DNA of 64,000 nucleotides from SHWC01 sp050173345 (GCA_050173345.1 JBFXKW010000001.1:806001-870000); one strand, 5' to 3'; numbered from the stretch's first letter, positions 35,578 through 43,990 are shown. Made by a program: numbers and translations. The notes: a model not told the origin generated them from the sequence alone.

Positions 35578-36147
35578 TCAGAGCCGGCGGGAACCGGCGA
35601 TGCGCTCGATCTCGCGCTTGACCAGCCGCTCGACCAGGCCGGGCAGGTTCTCGTCGAGCCAGGCCTTGAGCATCGGCCGCAGCAGGTCGGCGGCAAGCTG
35701 CTCGACGGTGCGGCCGTAGCCGGAAACCGCGGGCGTGTGCGGCACGTCGCCGGGCGGCGCCACCTTCTCGGTGAGCGCGGCGAACGAGGCGGCGGCCGCC
35801 GCCTCGGCAGCGTTGCCGACGAGCGAGGCCTCGTCCTGCGCCGGGGCGGCCTCGGCCGCCGGCGCCAGCACGGCGTCGATCTCGGCCTGCTTCGATTTGG
35901 CCGCTTCCTGCTTCGCAGCCTCGGCCGCCGGCTCTTTGACCATCTCGGCTGCAGTCACGGGATTTCCCTCGGCATCGACTTCCTGGGTCAGATCGTACAC
36001 CGCCTCGGCTTCGGCCGCCGGTGCGGCCCCCGCATCATTGGCTTCCCGCGCGAGCGGCGCGGTATCGCCGTCCTCCGAAATGATGCGCCGGATAGAGGCC
36101 AGAATCTCCTCCATCGACGGCTCCTTCTGTGGTTTGGCGTCAGCCAT
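35578..36147 (-). CDS. popZ: PopZ-like polar organizing protein (DUF2497 family)
   Basis: A 189-residue protein with the family N-terminal motif PSMEEILASIRRIISED, a long acidic Ala/Glu/Pro-rich disordered middle (about 30-135), and the helical C-terminal multimerisation region (GRTVEQLAADLLRPMLKAWLDENLPGLVERLVKREIERI). In Caulobacter, PopZ forms a polar microdomain that anchors ParB-centromere complexes. This copy is similar in length and lies upstream of valS, the common alphaproteobacterial position. The polar role is inferred from the family. Confidence 0.87.
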   Translation of the reverse strand: MADAKPQKEPSMEEILASIRRIISEDGDTAPLAREANDAGAAPAAEAEAVYDLTQEVDAEGNPVTAAEMVKEPAAEAAKQEAAKSKQAEIDAVLAPAAEAAPAQDEASLVGNAAEAAAAASFAALTEKVAPPGDVPHTPAVSGYGRTVEQLAADLLRPMLKAWLDENLPGLVERLVKREIERIAGSRRL

Positions 36148-36219
36148 CGTGCGTTCCTTGGCGGTACGAAGACGCGAGTTTTGACCAATAATGGTTAAGA
36201 CAATGAGAACAGGCGCCGA

Positions 36220-37593
36220 TTACTCGCCATTGATCTCGGTGCCGATCCACTTGTCGCGCACCTTGTCATAATACTCGGTCTCGTCATAGCGCTCGACCGG
36301 CAGTGCCAGCAGCTCCGCGGTGAGCTCGCCGACGGTGGATTTCAGCTGGTAGCCAGCGACGTATTCGTCGCGGCGCGCGCGGACGCGGTTGACCTGCGCG
36401 GTAAATAGCTCCTGCTCGGCGTCCAGCACATCGAGCGTGGTGCGCAGGCCGACATCGACCTCCTGCTGAACGCCGTCGAGCGCGGCCCGCGCCGCCTCGA
36501 TCTGCGCGGTCAGCGCGACGCCGCGCGCGCGCGCGGTGGCCAGCGCCTCCCAGGCCTGGGTCACCTCGTCGGACACGGACCGCCTCGCGGCATCGAGCTC
36601 GAGCCGGCGCTGCCCCGCGATCTGCTTGTTGCGCCGGATCGAGGCGTATTCCGAGCCGCTCTGATAGAGCGGGACCGAAACCTCGGCGCGAATGGTGGCG
36701 GCGCTCTCCTCCTCGAAGAAGCTCGACTGCTCATAGGCCTGGCTGAGCTGGCCGCGCAGCTGCACCTTGGGCCACAGCGCGGAGCTCGCGACGTCGATCT
36801 GGTTGCGCGCGCTGCGCTCCAGATAGTCCGCCAGAATGATCGAAGGGTTGGCCTCGGCCGCCAGCGCGTGCGCAGCCTCCTCGGACTCCGGGATGCGAAG
36901 CGCTGGCTCGGGCCACACCAGGGTTCCCGGCACGCTGCCGATCACTTCCCGGTAGGCGGAGCGGGACTGGATCAGGTTGCCTTCGGCGGCCACGCTGTCC
37001 GACTGCGCCTGGGCCAGGCGCGCTTCGGCCTGGGCCACGTCCGTCTTGGTGACGTCGCCGACCTCGAAGCGGTTGCGCGCCGCTTCGAGCTGCTCGCCCA
37101 GCACCCGCACGTTGTTCTCGTTGAGCTCTACCTCGGCCTCGTTCTGCAGGACGTCGAGATAGGCGGTCACGGCATCCAGGATCACCCGTTGCTCGGTGAC
37201 TTGAAGATCGGCCCGGCCAGCCTGAACGAGATCCTCGGCGGAGCGGATTTCGGCCGGCGTGCGCCCGCCCGTGTAGAGCGGCTGAACCGCGCTCAACGAC
37301 ACCGATCGCGGGTTGTACGACTCGCTGTTGTTGCCGCCGGTGGCCGATTCGGTTTCGGATTCCGTATGCCCGACATTGCCATCCCCGATGATGGTCGGGC
37401 GGAAGCCGGAGCGCGCCTGCGCCACGCCTTCGTCGACCGCGCGCAGCTCCGCGCGCTTCGCCATCAGCGTGGGGTTGCTGCGATAGGCCATGACGAGCGC
37501 GTCTTCCAGCGTCTCCGCACGGGCCGGAAGCTGGGTCGCAATCCCGGCCGCGAAGGCCGCCGCCGCGAACAGCGCCACTCTCAACACGAACAT
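36220..37593 (-). CDS. TolC family outer-membrane channel protein
   Basis: A 457-residue outer-membrane efflux/type I secretion channel. A signal peptide covers residues 1-26 (ending QLPARAE). Two internally repeated helical halves follow, typical of TolC: the first begins LEDALVMAYRSNPTLMAKRAELRA and includes RSVSLSAVQPLYTGGRTPAEI; the second ends RTTLDVLDAEQELFTAQVNRVRARRDEYVAGYQL. AGGTGTG is upstream of the ATG. The gene starts 26 bases after the Pcm-like gene on the same strand, a pairing frequent in this class. Confidence 0.94.
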   Translation of the reverse strand: MFVLRVALFAAAAFAAGIATQLPARAETLEDALVMAYRSNPTLMAKRAELRAVDEGVAQARSGFRPTIIGDGNVGHTESETESATGGNNSESYNPRSVSLSAVQPLYTGGRTPAEIRSAEDLVQAGRADLQVTEQRVILDAVTAYLDVLQNEAEVELNENNVRVLGEQLEAARNRFEVGDVTKTDVAQAEARLAQAQSDSVAAEGNLIQSRSAYREVIGSVPGTLVWPEPALRIPESEEAAHALAAEANPSIILADYLERSARNQIDVASSALWPKVQLRGQLSQAYEQSSFFEEESAATIRAEVSVPLYQSGSEYASIRRNKQIAGQRRLELDAARRSVSDEVTQAWEALATARARGVALTAQIEAARAALDGVQQEVDVGLRTTLDVLDAEQELFTAQVNRVRARRDEYVAGYQLKSTVGELTAELLALPVERYDETEYYDKVRDKWIGTEINGE

Positions 37594-37619
37594 CGCGGTC
37601 ACACCTGGCCGGTAACGGT

Positions 37620-38276
37620 TCAGAAGACGAAACTGGGTTCGCGCGCGGCTCCCGGCAACAGCGGCACCTGCGCTTCGAACAGCGTGCGGTGCGAGACATG
37701 GCCGCGATGGCGCTCCCACAGCGTGGCATGGCCGACGGCATCCGGCTTGCGCAGCACGGCGACGGCCCGGCCGCCTTCCGCGAGCTGCGCGAGGACCGCC
37801 TCGGGCATGCTCGCCAGCGCCGCCTCGCAGACGATGACGTCGAAGGGCGCCTGGTCGGCATAGCCCGCGGAAGGATCGGCCGTCACCGTCACGACATTGT
37901 CGGCGCCGACCTCGGCGAGCGCCGCGGCGGCTTCGGCCGAAAGCGCCCCGTCCGCCTCGACCGCGACCACCGTGCTCGCCAGCCGGGACAGCACGGCCGC
38001 GCCATAGCCCGTGCCGCCGGCGAGATCGAGCGCGACGTCCGTGGGCGTGACCCGCGCCGCCTGAAGCAGCCGCGCGAACACCATGGGCTCCATCAGATAG
38101 CGGCCCGGCGCGATCTCGAGATCTTCGTCGATATAGGCGATGCTCCTGAGGCGCTGCGGGACGAAGCGCTCGCGCGGAATCTCGCGCAGCGTCTCGATCA
38201 ACGCCACGTCGGTCACACGGTTGGTGCGAACCTGACAGTCGACCATCTGATGCCGGGCGGCGGCGTAGTCGATCAT
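37620..38276 (-). CDS. Pcm-like SAM methyltransferase (atypical isoaspartate methyltransferase family)
   Basis: A 218-residue protein with the Pcm fold: SAM motif VALDLAGGTGYGAAVL and motif II PFDVIVCEAAL. It starts like Pcm (YAAARHQMVDCQVRTNRVTD, then IPRERFVPQRLRSIAY), but the substrate loop GQTIS is replaced by APGRYLMEPM. True isoaspartate repair is therefore doubtful, and the genuine pcm is at 11483-12133. It is probably co-transcribed with the tolC-type gene. The function is unknown. Confidence 0.85.
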   Translation of the reverse strand: MIDYAAARHQMVDCQVRTNRVTDVALIETLREIPRERFVPQRLRSIAYIDEDLEIAPGRYLMEPMVFARLLQAARVTPTDVALDLAGGTGYGAAVLSRLASTVVAVEADGALSAEAAAALAEVGADNVVTVTADPSAGYADQAPFDVIVCEAALASMPEAVLAQLAEGGRAVAVLRKPDAVGHATLWERHRGHVSHRTLFEAQVPLLPGAAREPSFVF

Positions 38277-38378
38277 GAAGGCTCCGGAATGATTGGCTCT
38301 GCCTCGGCGGGGCGGCCGCGGCCGTGCTACTATAGCCGGCGAGGGTTGCTTGACAATGGCCGGCGGCGCGGGGCGCGG

Positions 38379-38407
38379 TTGATTCGCCGCGAGCCATGCC
38401 CTTATAT
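38379..38407 (+). promoter_or_regulatory. Probable sigma-70 promoter of tRNA-Cys
   Basis: TTGATT at 38379-38384, a 17-base spacer, and TTATAT at 38402-38407. The predicted start would be near 38414, about 20 bases before the tRNA. It stands out in a G/C-rich surrounding. Confidence 0.5.
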
Positions 38408-38433
38408 CAGCGCCGCGACGGTTTTGACCGTCC

Positions 38434-38507
38434 GGCCCGGTGGCAGAGTGGCCATGCAGCGGACTGCAAATCCGCGTACGTCGGTTCGATTCCGGCCCGG
38501 GCCTCCA
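38434..38507 (+). tRNA. tRNA-Cys (GCA anticodon)
   Basis: A 74-base cloverleaf. The acceptor GGCCCGG (38434-38440) pairs with CCGGGCC before T-CCA. The anticodon GCA is at 38466-38468 in CTGCAAA, and the T-loop is GTTCGATTC. The CCA end is encoded. It stands alone, with a short gap to the convergent VOC gene downstream. Confidence 0.97.
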
Positions 38508-38559
38508 TCGCCCCCCGATGGACTGGACTCAATAGGCATCCCGGCAATGCCGCGGACCG

Positions 38560-39096
38560 TCACGGCTTCGCGGGGTACCACTCCTCCGGTTCAGGCGGCA
38601 CGAAATCCGGCGGCCAGTCGAAGATCTCGAACGTCGTCGTGGTGTCGCCCTCGGTCTCGAAATAGGCGTAGGACGCCTTGCCGAGCCACTTGCCGGACTG
38701 GATCATCTGGTAGCCGTGATCGGCGAACGCCTTCAGCCGGTCCTGCCAGGGAATGCCGTTGCAGCCGAAGGCGACATGGTGGATGCCCTCGCCATGCCGC
38801 TCGAGGAACTCCTCGTAGATGTTGGGTCCGGTCAGCGGCTGCACGATCTCCCACATCATGCTGCCCGAATAGGTGAGCCCGAGCCGCATGGAATAGCGCG
38901 CCGGCTTGCCGCGATAGGTCATCTCCGTCACCGTCTCCGGGCTGAAGGTGAAGACCTTCCACGGGCCGATTCCAGTGCGGACCAGCCCTTCCATGGTACG
39001 GTGGAAATCGCGGGTCACGACGCAGATCTGGATGTTGTCGCCGAGAAAGCTGTTGCTGAGCGTGTTCTCGCCGGTGACTTTCGGGATCGCCGCCAT
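38560..39096 (-). CDS. VOC family protein
   Basis: A 178-residue VOC protein of the methylmalonyl-CoA-epimerase-like or dioxygenase-like branch. Possible metal ligands lie in IQICVVTRDFHRTM, HHVAFGC and the Glu of TTTFEIFDW near the C-terminus. The start ATG at 39096 has an excellent GGGAGGAG site upstream. The C-terminus is Pro/Glu-rich (PPEPEEWYP). It is single, convergent with tRNA-Cys. The substrate is unknown. Confidence 0.85.
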   Translation of the reverse strand: MAAIPKVTGENTLSNSFLGDNIQICVVTRDFHRTMEGLVRTGIGPWKVFTFSPETVTEMTYRGKPARYSMRLGLTYSGSMMWEIVQPLTGPNIYEEFLERHGEGIHHVAFGCNGIPWQDRLKAFADHGYQMIQSGKWLGKASYAYFETEGDTTTTFEIFDWPPDFVPPEPEEWYPAKP

Positions 39097-39148
39097 GTCT
39101 GCTCTCCTCCCTGAGCCGATTGCCGAGACGGCCATGCTATGGCCCGCG

Positions 39149-40126
39149 TCAGGGCTCGTCCAGGGCAGCCGCCAGCGCCTCGGCCGCCTCGAAGAGCGGC
39201 GTGAGCTCGGCCGGACGGCGCAGGCCGGCCTCCATGATGAAGCCCGTGATCAGGGCGGCCGGCACGGCTTCGAAATAGGGATTGCGGCAGATCGCGGGAT
39301 GCTCGGGCCAGACCTCGTCGCCGGCCTTCTCCTCGAGCGGGATCGTGGCCGAGTTGAGTCGCGGCGCAAGCTTGAAGCGGTCGGCCACGACGTAGAACGG
39401 CACGCCAAGATGGCGCGCCGCGAGCGCCGCCGACAGGCTGCCGATCTTGTTGATCGCGGCACCGTCGCGGCAGACGCTGTCCGCCCCGATCAGGACCGCG
39501 GCGGCCTCGGCGACGAAATGCGGGATGGCGGCATCGGTGATGCAGACGATGTCGCGCCCGGGCGCGCGCAGCGCCTCGATCAGGCGGCGGCCTTCGAGGA
39601 GCGGGCGCGCCTCTGCGACGATCACGCGGCGCGGCGCGCCCGGCGACGCCAGCAGCCTCGCGACGCTCGACGAATAGCTCAGCGTGAGCACCGAGCCGGC
39701 CCCGGCCAAGGCGTCTCGCGCCGCCGCGCCTTGGCCCGCGGCGATGGCTTCCCGCTCCTGCGCCAAGGCGGCGAGCGCACCCCGCCACGGCGTGGGCTCG
39801 TCTATGCGCCGGATCAGGGCCGCCACGAACGCCGCCGCCCAGTTCCCGATCGGCGCCATGGCGGGGCGGCAATCGCGCAGCCGCCGCGCGAGCGCACGCA
39901 CCGCCGGCACGACATCGCGCCCGGCATCCGCCTCCGCCTCGGCGAGCGCGGCCAGCAGGTCGAGCCCTCGCGCCGCGAGCTCGGCCGCGCCATGCGTCCG
40001 ATCGGCCGCGATTTCCGCCACGGCCTGTTCCGCCAATCGATGCGCCGCGATGGCTCCCGGCCTCCTCAAGCCCCCGCCCGGAAACACTTTCAATGTTTCG
40101 TTAGGCTCTGGTATATAGGCTCGCAA
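39149..40126 (-). CDS. eIF-2B alpha/beta/delta-like protein (MtnA/R15P-isomerase superfamily)
   Basis: A 325-residue protein with an N-terminal helical half and the C-terminal Rossmann-like core of this superfamily: ILTLSYSSS-type loop, VIVAEARPLLEGRRL, GADSVCRDGAAINKIGS and the terminal helices. MtnA-type isomerases use a catalytic cysteine in the first loop and an aspartate in the GAD segment; here the loop reads SYSSSV with no cysteine, while the Asp remains. It is thus unlikely to be methylthioribose-1-phosphate isomerase. It may be a ribose-1,5-bisphosphate isomerase relative or a non-enzymatic member. The start codon region overlaps the probable tRNA-Asn promoter. Confidence 0.8.
   Translation of the reverse strand: MRAYIPEPNETLKVFPGGGLRRPGAIAAHRLAEQAVAEIAADRTHGAAELAARGLDLLAALAEAEADAGRDVVPAVRALARRLRDCRPAMAPIGNWAAAFVAALIRRIDEPTPWRGALAALAQEREAIAAGQGAAARDALAGAGSVLTLSYSSSVARLLASPGAPRRVIVAEARPLLEGRRLIEALRAPGRDIVCITDAAIPHFVAEAAAVLIGADSVCRDGAAINKIGSLSAALAARHLGVPFYVVADRFKLAPRLNSATIPLEEKAGDEVWPEHPAICRNPYFEAVPAALITGFIMEAGLRRPAELTPLFEAAEALAAALDEP
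40089..40117 (+). promoter_or_regulatory. Possible promoter of tRNA-Asn
   Basis: TTCAAT at 40089-40094, 17 bases, then TATATA at 40112-40117, about 50 bases before the tRNA. The region is A/T-rich against the background. It also covers the first codons of the leftward eIF-2B-like gene. Confidence 0.4.
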
Positions 40127-40167
40127 CGAACATTGACCGGCGTGCCCGCACAGGGCCGCGCGGCTAT

Positions 40168-40243
40168 TCCCCGGTAGCTCAGTTGGTAGAGCAAGCGGCT
40201 GTTAACCGCTGGGTCGCTGGTTCGAGTCCGGCCCGGGGAGCCA
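40168..40243 (+). tRNA. tRNA-Asn (GTT anticodon)
   Basis: A 76-base cloverleaf. The acceptor TCCCCGG (40168-40174) pairs with CCGGGGA (40233-40239), then G-CCA. The anticodon stem AGCGG/CCGCT holds the loop CTGTTAA, with GTT at 40201-40203, and the T-loop is GGTTCGAGTCC. CCA is encoded. Confidence 0.97.
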
Positions 40244-40252
40244 TTTTCGCCG

Positions 40253-40272
40253 CGGCGTGCCCCGGCACGCCG
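40253..40272 (+). terminator. Strong hairpin after tRNA-Asn
   Basis: CGGCGTGCC and GGCACGCCG form a perfect 9-base stem with a 2-base loop, ten bases past the tRNA. There is no T-run, so it may be a processing or pausing site rather than a true terminator. Nothing else is evident in 40273-40461. Confidence 0.4.
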
Positions 40273-40461
40273 TGGCACCTTCTCCTTGCAAGAAACCATG
40301 CCGGCCCAACGCGGGACTCCGCGTGCATGCCGCACTGCCCCTTGCCGCGGGCCCATATGGCCGGCGCTTGCCAGTTCAACGCCGGAAAGCGGGTGTAGTC
40401 GCAGAGGGAACAGCCCGTCCGGCGCGCAAATCGGTTCCTTCTCGGGCCCCTCGCCGCCGGG

Positions 40462-41505
40462 TCAAGGCAACGGCCAGATCTGGCTCGGGCTCGTGACCTC
40501 CGTGCCGCCGGCGAACGCCGGATCGGTTTCGCCCGGCATGCCGAGCACGTTGAAGGAGACCATATCGGGGAAAACATCGTCGGCGTTGCCCGCGAAGTTG
40601 AGCGGGTTGAACAGCGGCGCGAGGTGCCACCACAGGCGGTAGCCCAACTCGAACGCCGTCGTAAAGAGCGCCTGGTTGCGATCCCTGCGATCCGCCGTGA
40701 AATAGAGGACCGGCCGGCACCGCTCGATGGTCTCGCGGGCGCCGAGCAGCACTGCACGTTCCATCCCCTCGACGTCGATCTTGAGGAGCCGCAGGCGGTC
40801 GAGCCCGAGCGCATCGACCGTCGTCAGCCGGACTTGCTCGCGCGGCGCGCTGTCGAGAACCCGCGCCCTGCTCGCGCCGTCGAGCGACAGCCCGCCGAAA
40901 TCGTCGCGGCTGCCATGGTCGATCGTCGGCACCTCGATGGTCCCGGGCGCCGCGCCGACGGCGGCATGGTGGGCACGCCCCTGCGGCAGCTCGTTCAGCA
41001 CGAGGTTCGCCGCGAGAATGGAGAAGATGAAGCGCTGCGGCTCGAAGGCGTGGACCATGCCGCCGGGCCCCACCCTGCGGGCGAGCGGCACGGCATGCGC
41101 GCCGATGCTCGCGCCTGCATCGACCACGACGTCGCCCGGACCGACCAGGCGATCGAGCATCCGCTGCTCGTCCTCGCCCTTCTCGCCATAGAGATCGAGC
41201 TGGCGCCCGATCACGGCATCGTGCCGCAGATACAGCATCACCCCGTGCCGGCAGCGCCGCGCGCGGATCAGCTCTCCGGCGCCGCGCCAGCGCCCCGCCC
41301 CGGGCTGTTTCGCTTTGGCGGCGAGCGGCGGCACAGCCGCCGGCCGCGGCGTATGGACGACCGAGCCCGGATACACCCCCGGCGTCAGCACCGGCAGAAC
41401 CCGCGCCGGCGGCGGCGCGGCCGGCCCGGCGCCGAACAAAGTCTCGGGTGTCGGCTCGGGAGACGCGGCCGGCACCGCTGGCGGTTTCTGCCCTTTCTTG
41501 CCCAT
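40462..41505 (-). CDS. FkbM family SAM methyltransferase with N-terminal LTPG tag
   Basis: A 347-residue protein. Residues 1-36 are Pro/Ala-rich and probably disordered; residues 37-56 carry the tag LPVLTPGVYPGSVVHTPRPA; an Ala/Lys linker follows. The FkbM methyltransferase domain covers about 95-330: motif I DVVVDAGASIGAHAVPLA, acidic loop HAFEPQRF, and the family hallmark LLKIDVEGMERAVL. FkbM enzymes O-methylate sugars, polyketides or other small molecules. The same tag is in both proteins encoded divergently on the right, which suggests a common partner or complex. The start was placed at MGKKGQK; it has no strong ribosome site. Confidence 0.88.
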   Translation of the reverse strand: MGKKGQKPPAVPAASPEPTPETLFGAGPAAPPPARVLPVLTPGVYPGSVVHTPRPAAVPPLAAKAKQPGAGRWRGAGELIRARRCRHGVMLYLRHDAVIGRQLDLYGEKGEDEQRMLDRLVGPGDVVVDAGASIGAHAVPLARRVGPGGMVHAFEPQRFIFSILAANLVLNELPQGRAHHAAVGAAPGTIEVPTIDHGSRDDFGGLSLDGASRARVLDSAPREQVRLTTVDALGLDRLRLLKIDVEGMERAVLLGARETIERCRPVLYFTADRRDRNQALFTTAFELGYRLWWHLAPLFNPLNFAGNADDVFPDMVSFNVLGMPGETDPAFAGGTEVTSPSQIWPLP

Positions 41506-41580
41506 CGCGACCCGTTGATAGCACGGAATCCGTCGCGCGCGTGCAAGAGGCCGAGAGGCAGAAAACGGCGGCGCCATGCA

Positions 41581-41608
41581 TGGACATGGCGTTCCGGGCT
41601 CATACAAT
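41581..41608 (+). promoter_or_regulatory. Probable promoter of the GNAT-ligase gene
   Basis: TGGACA at 41581-41586, 16 bases, TACAAT at 41603-41608, in the 187-base divergent gap between the FkbM gene and the fusion gene. A transcript would begin near 41615, about 78 bases before the ATG. A second CATACAAT copy lies at 41672-41679 but lacks a good upstream box. Confidence 0.5.
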
Positions 41609-41692
41609 GGCAACGAAATCGAAGCACACTGCACCTCGCCCGGTGCCCTCCGCTCCGGGCCGAGGTCGCGCCATACAATCGAGCATCACGCC

Positions 41693-43990
41693 ATGAGCGG
41701 GACCGCTGCCCCCGCAATATCGATCAGGAACGCCACGCCCGACGACATTCCCGGCATCCGGGAGTTGCTCCGCAAGGCGTATCCCGACATCGTCCCCTAT
41801 TCCACCGGGCAGCTCCGCGGCCAGCTCAGCAACTACCCGGAGGGGCAGTTCGTCGCGGTCCTGAACGGCAAAATCGTCGGCCACACCGCGACGTTCCGCC
41901 TGCCCGAGGCGCTCGCCTTCGGCAAGCACACCTTCGTCGAGATCACCGGGCTCGGCCAGGCATCGCGGCACGATCCTCGCGGCGACTGGCTCTACCGGAT
42001 GGAGGTGTGCGCCGACCCTGACCTGCCGGGCTGGCGCGAGGACGGCCGCCTCGTCTCGATCGGCGTCCTGCTGGTGGACGCGCTGAAGGCACTGTGCAGG
42101 AAGCGCAACCTCAAGGGCATCACGAGCTGCAGCCGCATGCCGGGGCTCGGCCGGGCATGGCCGGAGGTCGGCTCCGCCGAGGCCTATATCGAGCAGATCA
42201 GGAGCCGGAAGCGGCGCGATCCGGTGCTTGCCTTCCACATGCGGAACGGCTTCGAGCTGGTCGGCCCGGTTCCGAACTACATGTCCTATGACGAGGAGTC
42301 GCGCGGCTATGCGGGGCGTGTCGTATGGCGCAACCCGGACTATTGGCAACCCAAGGGCGAGCCGTTCCTGCCCGCCTTGACGCCCGGGCTGCCGCCGCCC
42401 TCGGTGGTTCACATGCCGCGGCCAGCCGCCCGGTCGGAGGTTCAAATCGCTCCACCGCTACCAGCGACATCCTCAGTGGCTCACGCGCCGCGGCAGGCTG
42501 CCGCCGCCCGGCCCGCGGAGCATCAACCGACCACGCCGCAGGCGAAGCCGGCACCGGCGTCCAGCAAGCCCGCGCCGTCCACGCAGCGGGCAGCGCCGAA
42601 CAGCAGCCAGGAAACGCCGGTTCTGCCGGGCGATCTGCGCTCCTTCGTCGAGGGCGTGGCATGGCCGGCGTTCCCGAACGATGGCGACCTGCGCCCGCTC
42701 GCCCTGCAGTTCCAGCTCGAGCAGAGCCAATGGTGGTCGCCGGAGCGCCTGCGCAAGCATCAGTTCCACCAGCTCGCCCATCTGCTTCGCCATGCCGCGG
42801 CGAAGGTTCCCTATTATCGGTCGCTGTTCGCGCGCATCGGTTTCGATGCGGCCGCGCCGCTCAGCGAAGAGGCGTGGCTGAAGCTGCCCATCCTCGACCG
42901 GCGCACCGTGCAGACCGGTTTCGAGGAACTGAACGCCGAGAGCTATCCGAAGAGTCACGGCAACGCCCTGCCCTTCGACAGCTCCGGCTCGACCGGCACA
43001 CCGATCCGCGTGTTGAAGACCGAGCTTCAACTGCTCTATTTCCGCGCCAACACGCTGCGCGACCATCTCTGGCACAAGCGAGATCTGGGCGCCCGCCTGG
43101 CAGCGATCATCGATCTTGAAACGCTCGACGAGGCCGCCTACCCGAAGGGCGAGACGCTGCCGCGCTGGGGGCGCGCGACCCGCAGCATCGCGTCCGGCAC
43201 CGGCCATCTGCTCAACCTCGTCACCAAGGTCCACCTGCAGGCCGAATGGTTGCAGCGCGTCCAGCCCGCCTATCTGATGTCGTTCCCCTCGAACCTCGAA
43301 GCGCTCGCCAGGCATTGCCGGGACAACGGCATCGCCTATCCGACGCTGCGCCAGCTGCGCACGCTGTCCGAGCCGGTCAAGCCCGAGGTCCGCGAGCTCT
43401 GCCGCGAGGTGTTCGGCTGCGAGATCAAGGACACCTACAGCAGCGAAGAGGTCGGCAACATCGCGTTCGAATCGCCGGTCTCGAACGAGCTCCTGACCCT
43501 GGCGGAAACCGTGCTGGTCGAGATCATCGACGAGGCCGGCCGGCCGTGCGCGCCGGGCGAGGTCGGCCGGGTCGTGGTGACGCCGCTGCACGCCTTCGCC
43601 ATGCCGCTGATCCGCTACGCGGTCGGCGACCTGGCCGAGGCCGGCGCCGCCGCCGCGTGCGGCCGCGGCCTGCCGGTGATCGCCCGCGTGCTCGGCCGCG
43701 AGCGCCAGATCGTCAAGCTGCCGAACGGCCAGCAGCTCTATCCGAGCTATCACTATCTGACCCGGGGCCTCGACAAGATCGTCCAGTTCCAGATCGCGCG
43801 AAAGAGCGTAGAATTGCTCGAAGTCCGGCTGGTCACGCGGTCACGGCTCGACGACGCGGAGGAGGCCGATTTGCGCACGCGCGTGCGGGAGCGCTTCCAA
43901 TATCCCTTCGACGTGAGCTTCGCCTATGTCGACGAGATCCCGCGCGCGCGCAGCGGCAAGTTCTTCGACTACGTGTCGGAGATCGACTGA
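41693..43990 (+). CDS. GNAT acyltransferase fused to a PaaK/CapK-like adenylate-forming enzyme, with LTPG tag
   Basis: 765 residues. A GNAT-like domain covers about 9-216; its end (DPVLAFHMRNGF ... ESRGYAGRVVWRNPDYW) resembles the GNAT domains otherwise fused to nitrilase-type hydrolases. The tag LPALTPGLPPPSVVHMPRPA lies at 226-245, followed by a degenerate second copy (SSVAHAPRQAA, 260-270) and a disordered Pro/Ala/Ser linker to 305. The adenylate-forming domain (about 311-765) has the phosphate loop SSGSTGTP (430-437), YSSEEVGN (582-589), RYAVGDLAE, and a C-terminal lid. Such domains activate a carboxylate as acyl-AMP, often for CoA. The fusion suggests activation and transfer of an acyl group. 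The stop overlaps the next start (TGATG). Confidence 0.85.
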   Translation: MSGTAAPAISIRNATPDDIPGIRELLRKAYPDIVPYSTGQLRGQLSNYPEGQFVAVLNGKIVGHTATFRLPEALAFGKHTFVEITGLGQASRHDPRGDWLYRMEVCADPDLPGWREDGRLVSIGVLLVDALKALCRKRNLKGITSCSRMPGLGRAWPEVGSAEAYIEQIRSRKRRDPVLAFHMRNGFELVGPVPNYMSYDEESRGYAGRVVWRNPDYWQPKGEPFLPALTPGLPPPSVVHMPRPAARSEVQIAPPLPATSSVAHAPRQAAAARPAEHQPTTPQAKPAPASSKPAPSTQRAAPNSSQETPVLPGDLRSFVEGVAWPAFPNDGDLRPLALQFQLEQSQWWSPERLRKHQFHQLAHLLRHAAAKVPYYRSLFARIGFDAAAPLSEEAWLKLPILDRRTVQTGFEELNAESYPKSHGNALPFDSSGSTGTPIRVLKTELQLLYFRANTLRDHLWHKRDLGARLAAIIDLETLDEAAYPKGETLPRWGRATRSIASGTGHLLNLVTKVHLQAEWLQRVQPAYLMSFPSNLEALARHCRDNGIAYPTLRQLRTLSEPVKPEVRELCREVFGCEIKDTYSSEEVGNIAFESPVSNELLTLAETVLVEIIDEAGRPCAPGEVGRVVVTPLHAFAMPLIRYAVGDLAEAGAAAACGRGLPVIARVLGRERQIVKLPNGQQLYPSYHYLTRGLDKIVQFQIARKSVELLEVRLVTRSRLDDAEEADLRTRVRERFQYPFDVSFAYVDEIPRARSGKFFDYVSEID

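Noticed and set aside
39149..40126. Methylthioribose-1-phosphate isomerase (MtnA)
   Set aside because: Catalytic cysteine not seen and no methionine-salvage genes nearby.
40183..40398. Small open frame across the tRNA-Asn
   Set aside because: It overlaps the tRNA itself and has no ribosome site.
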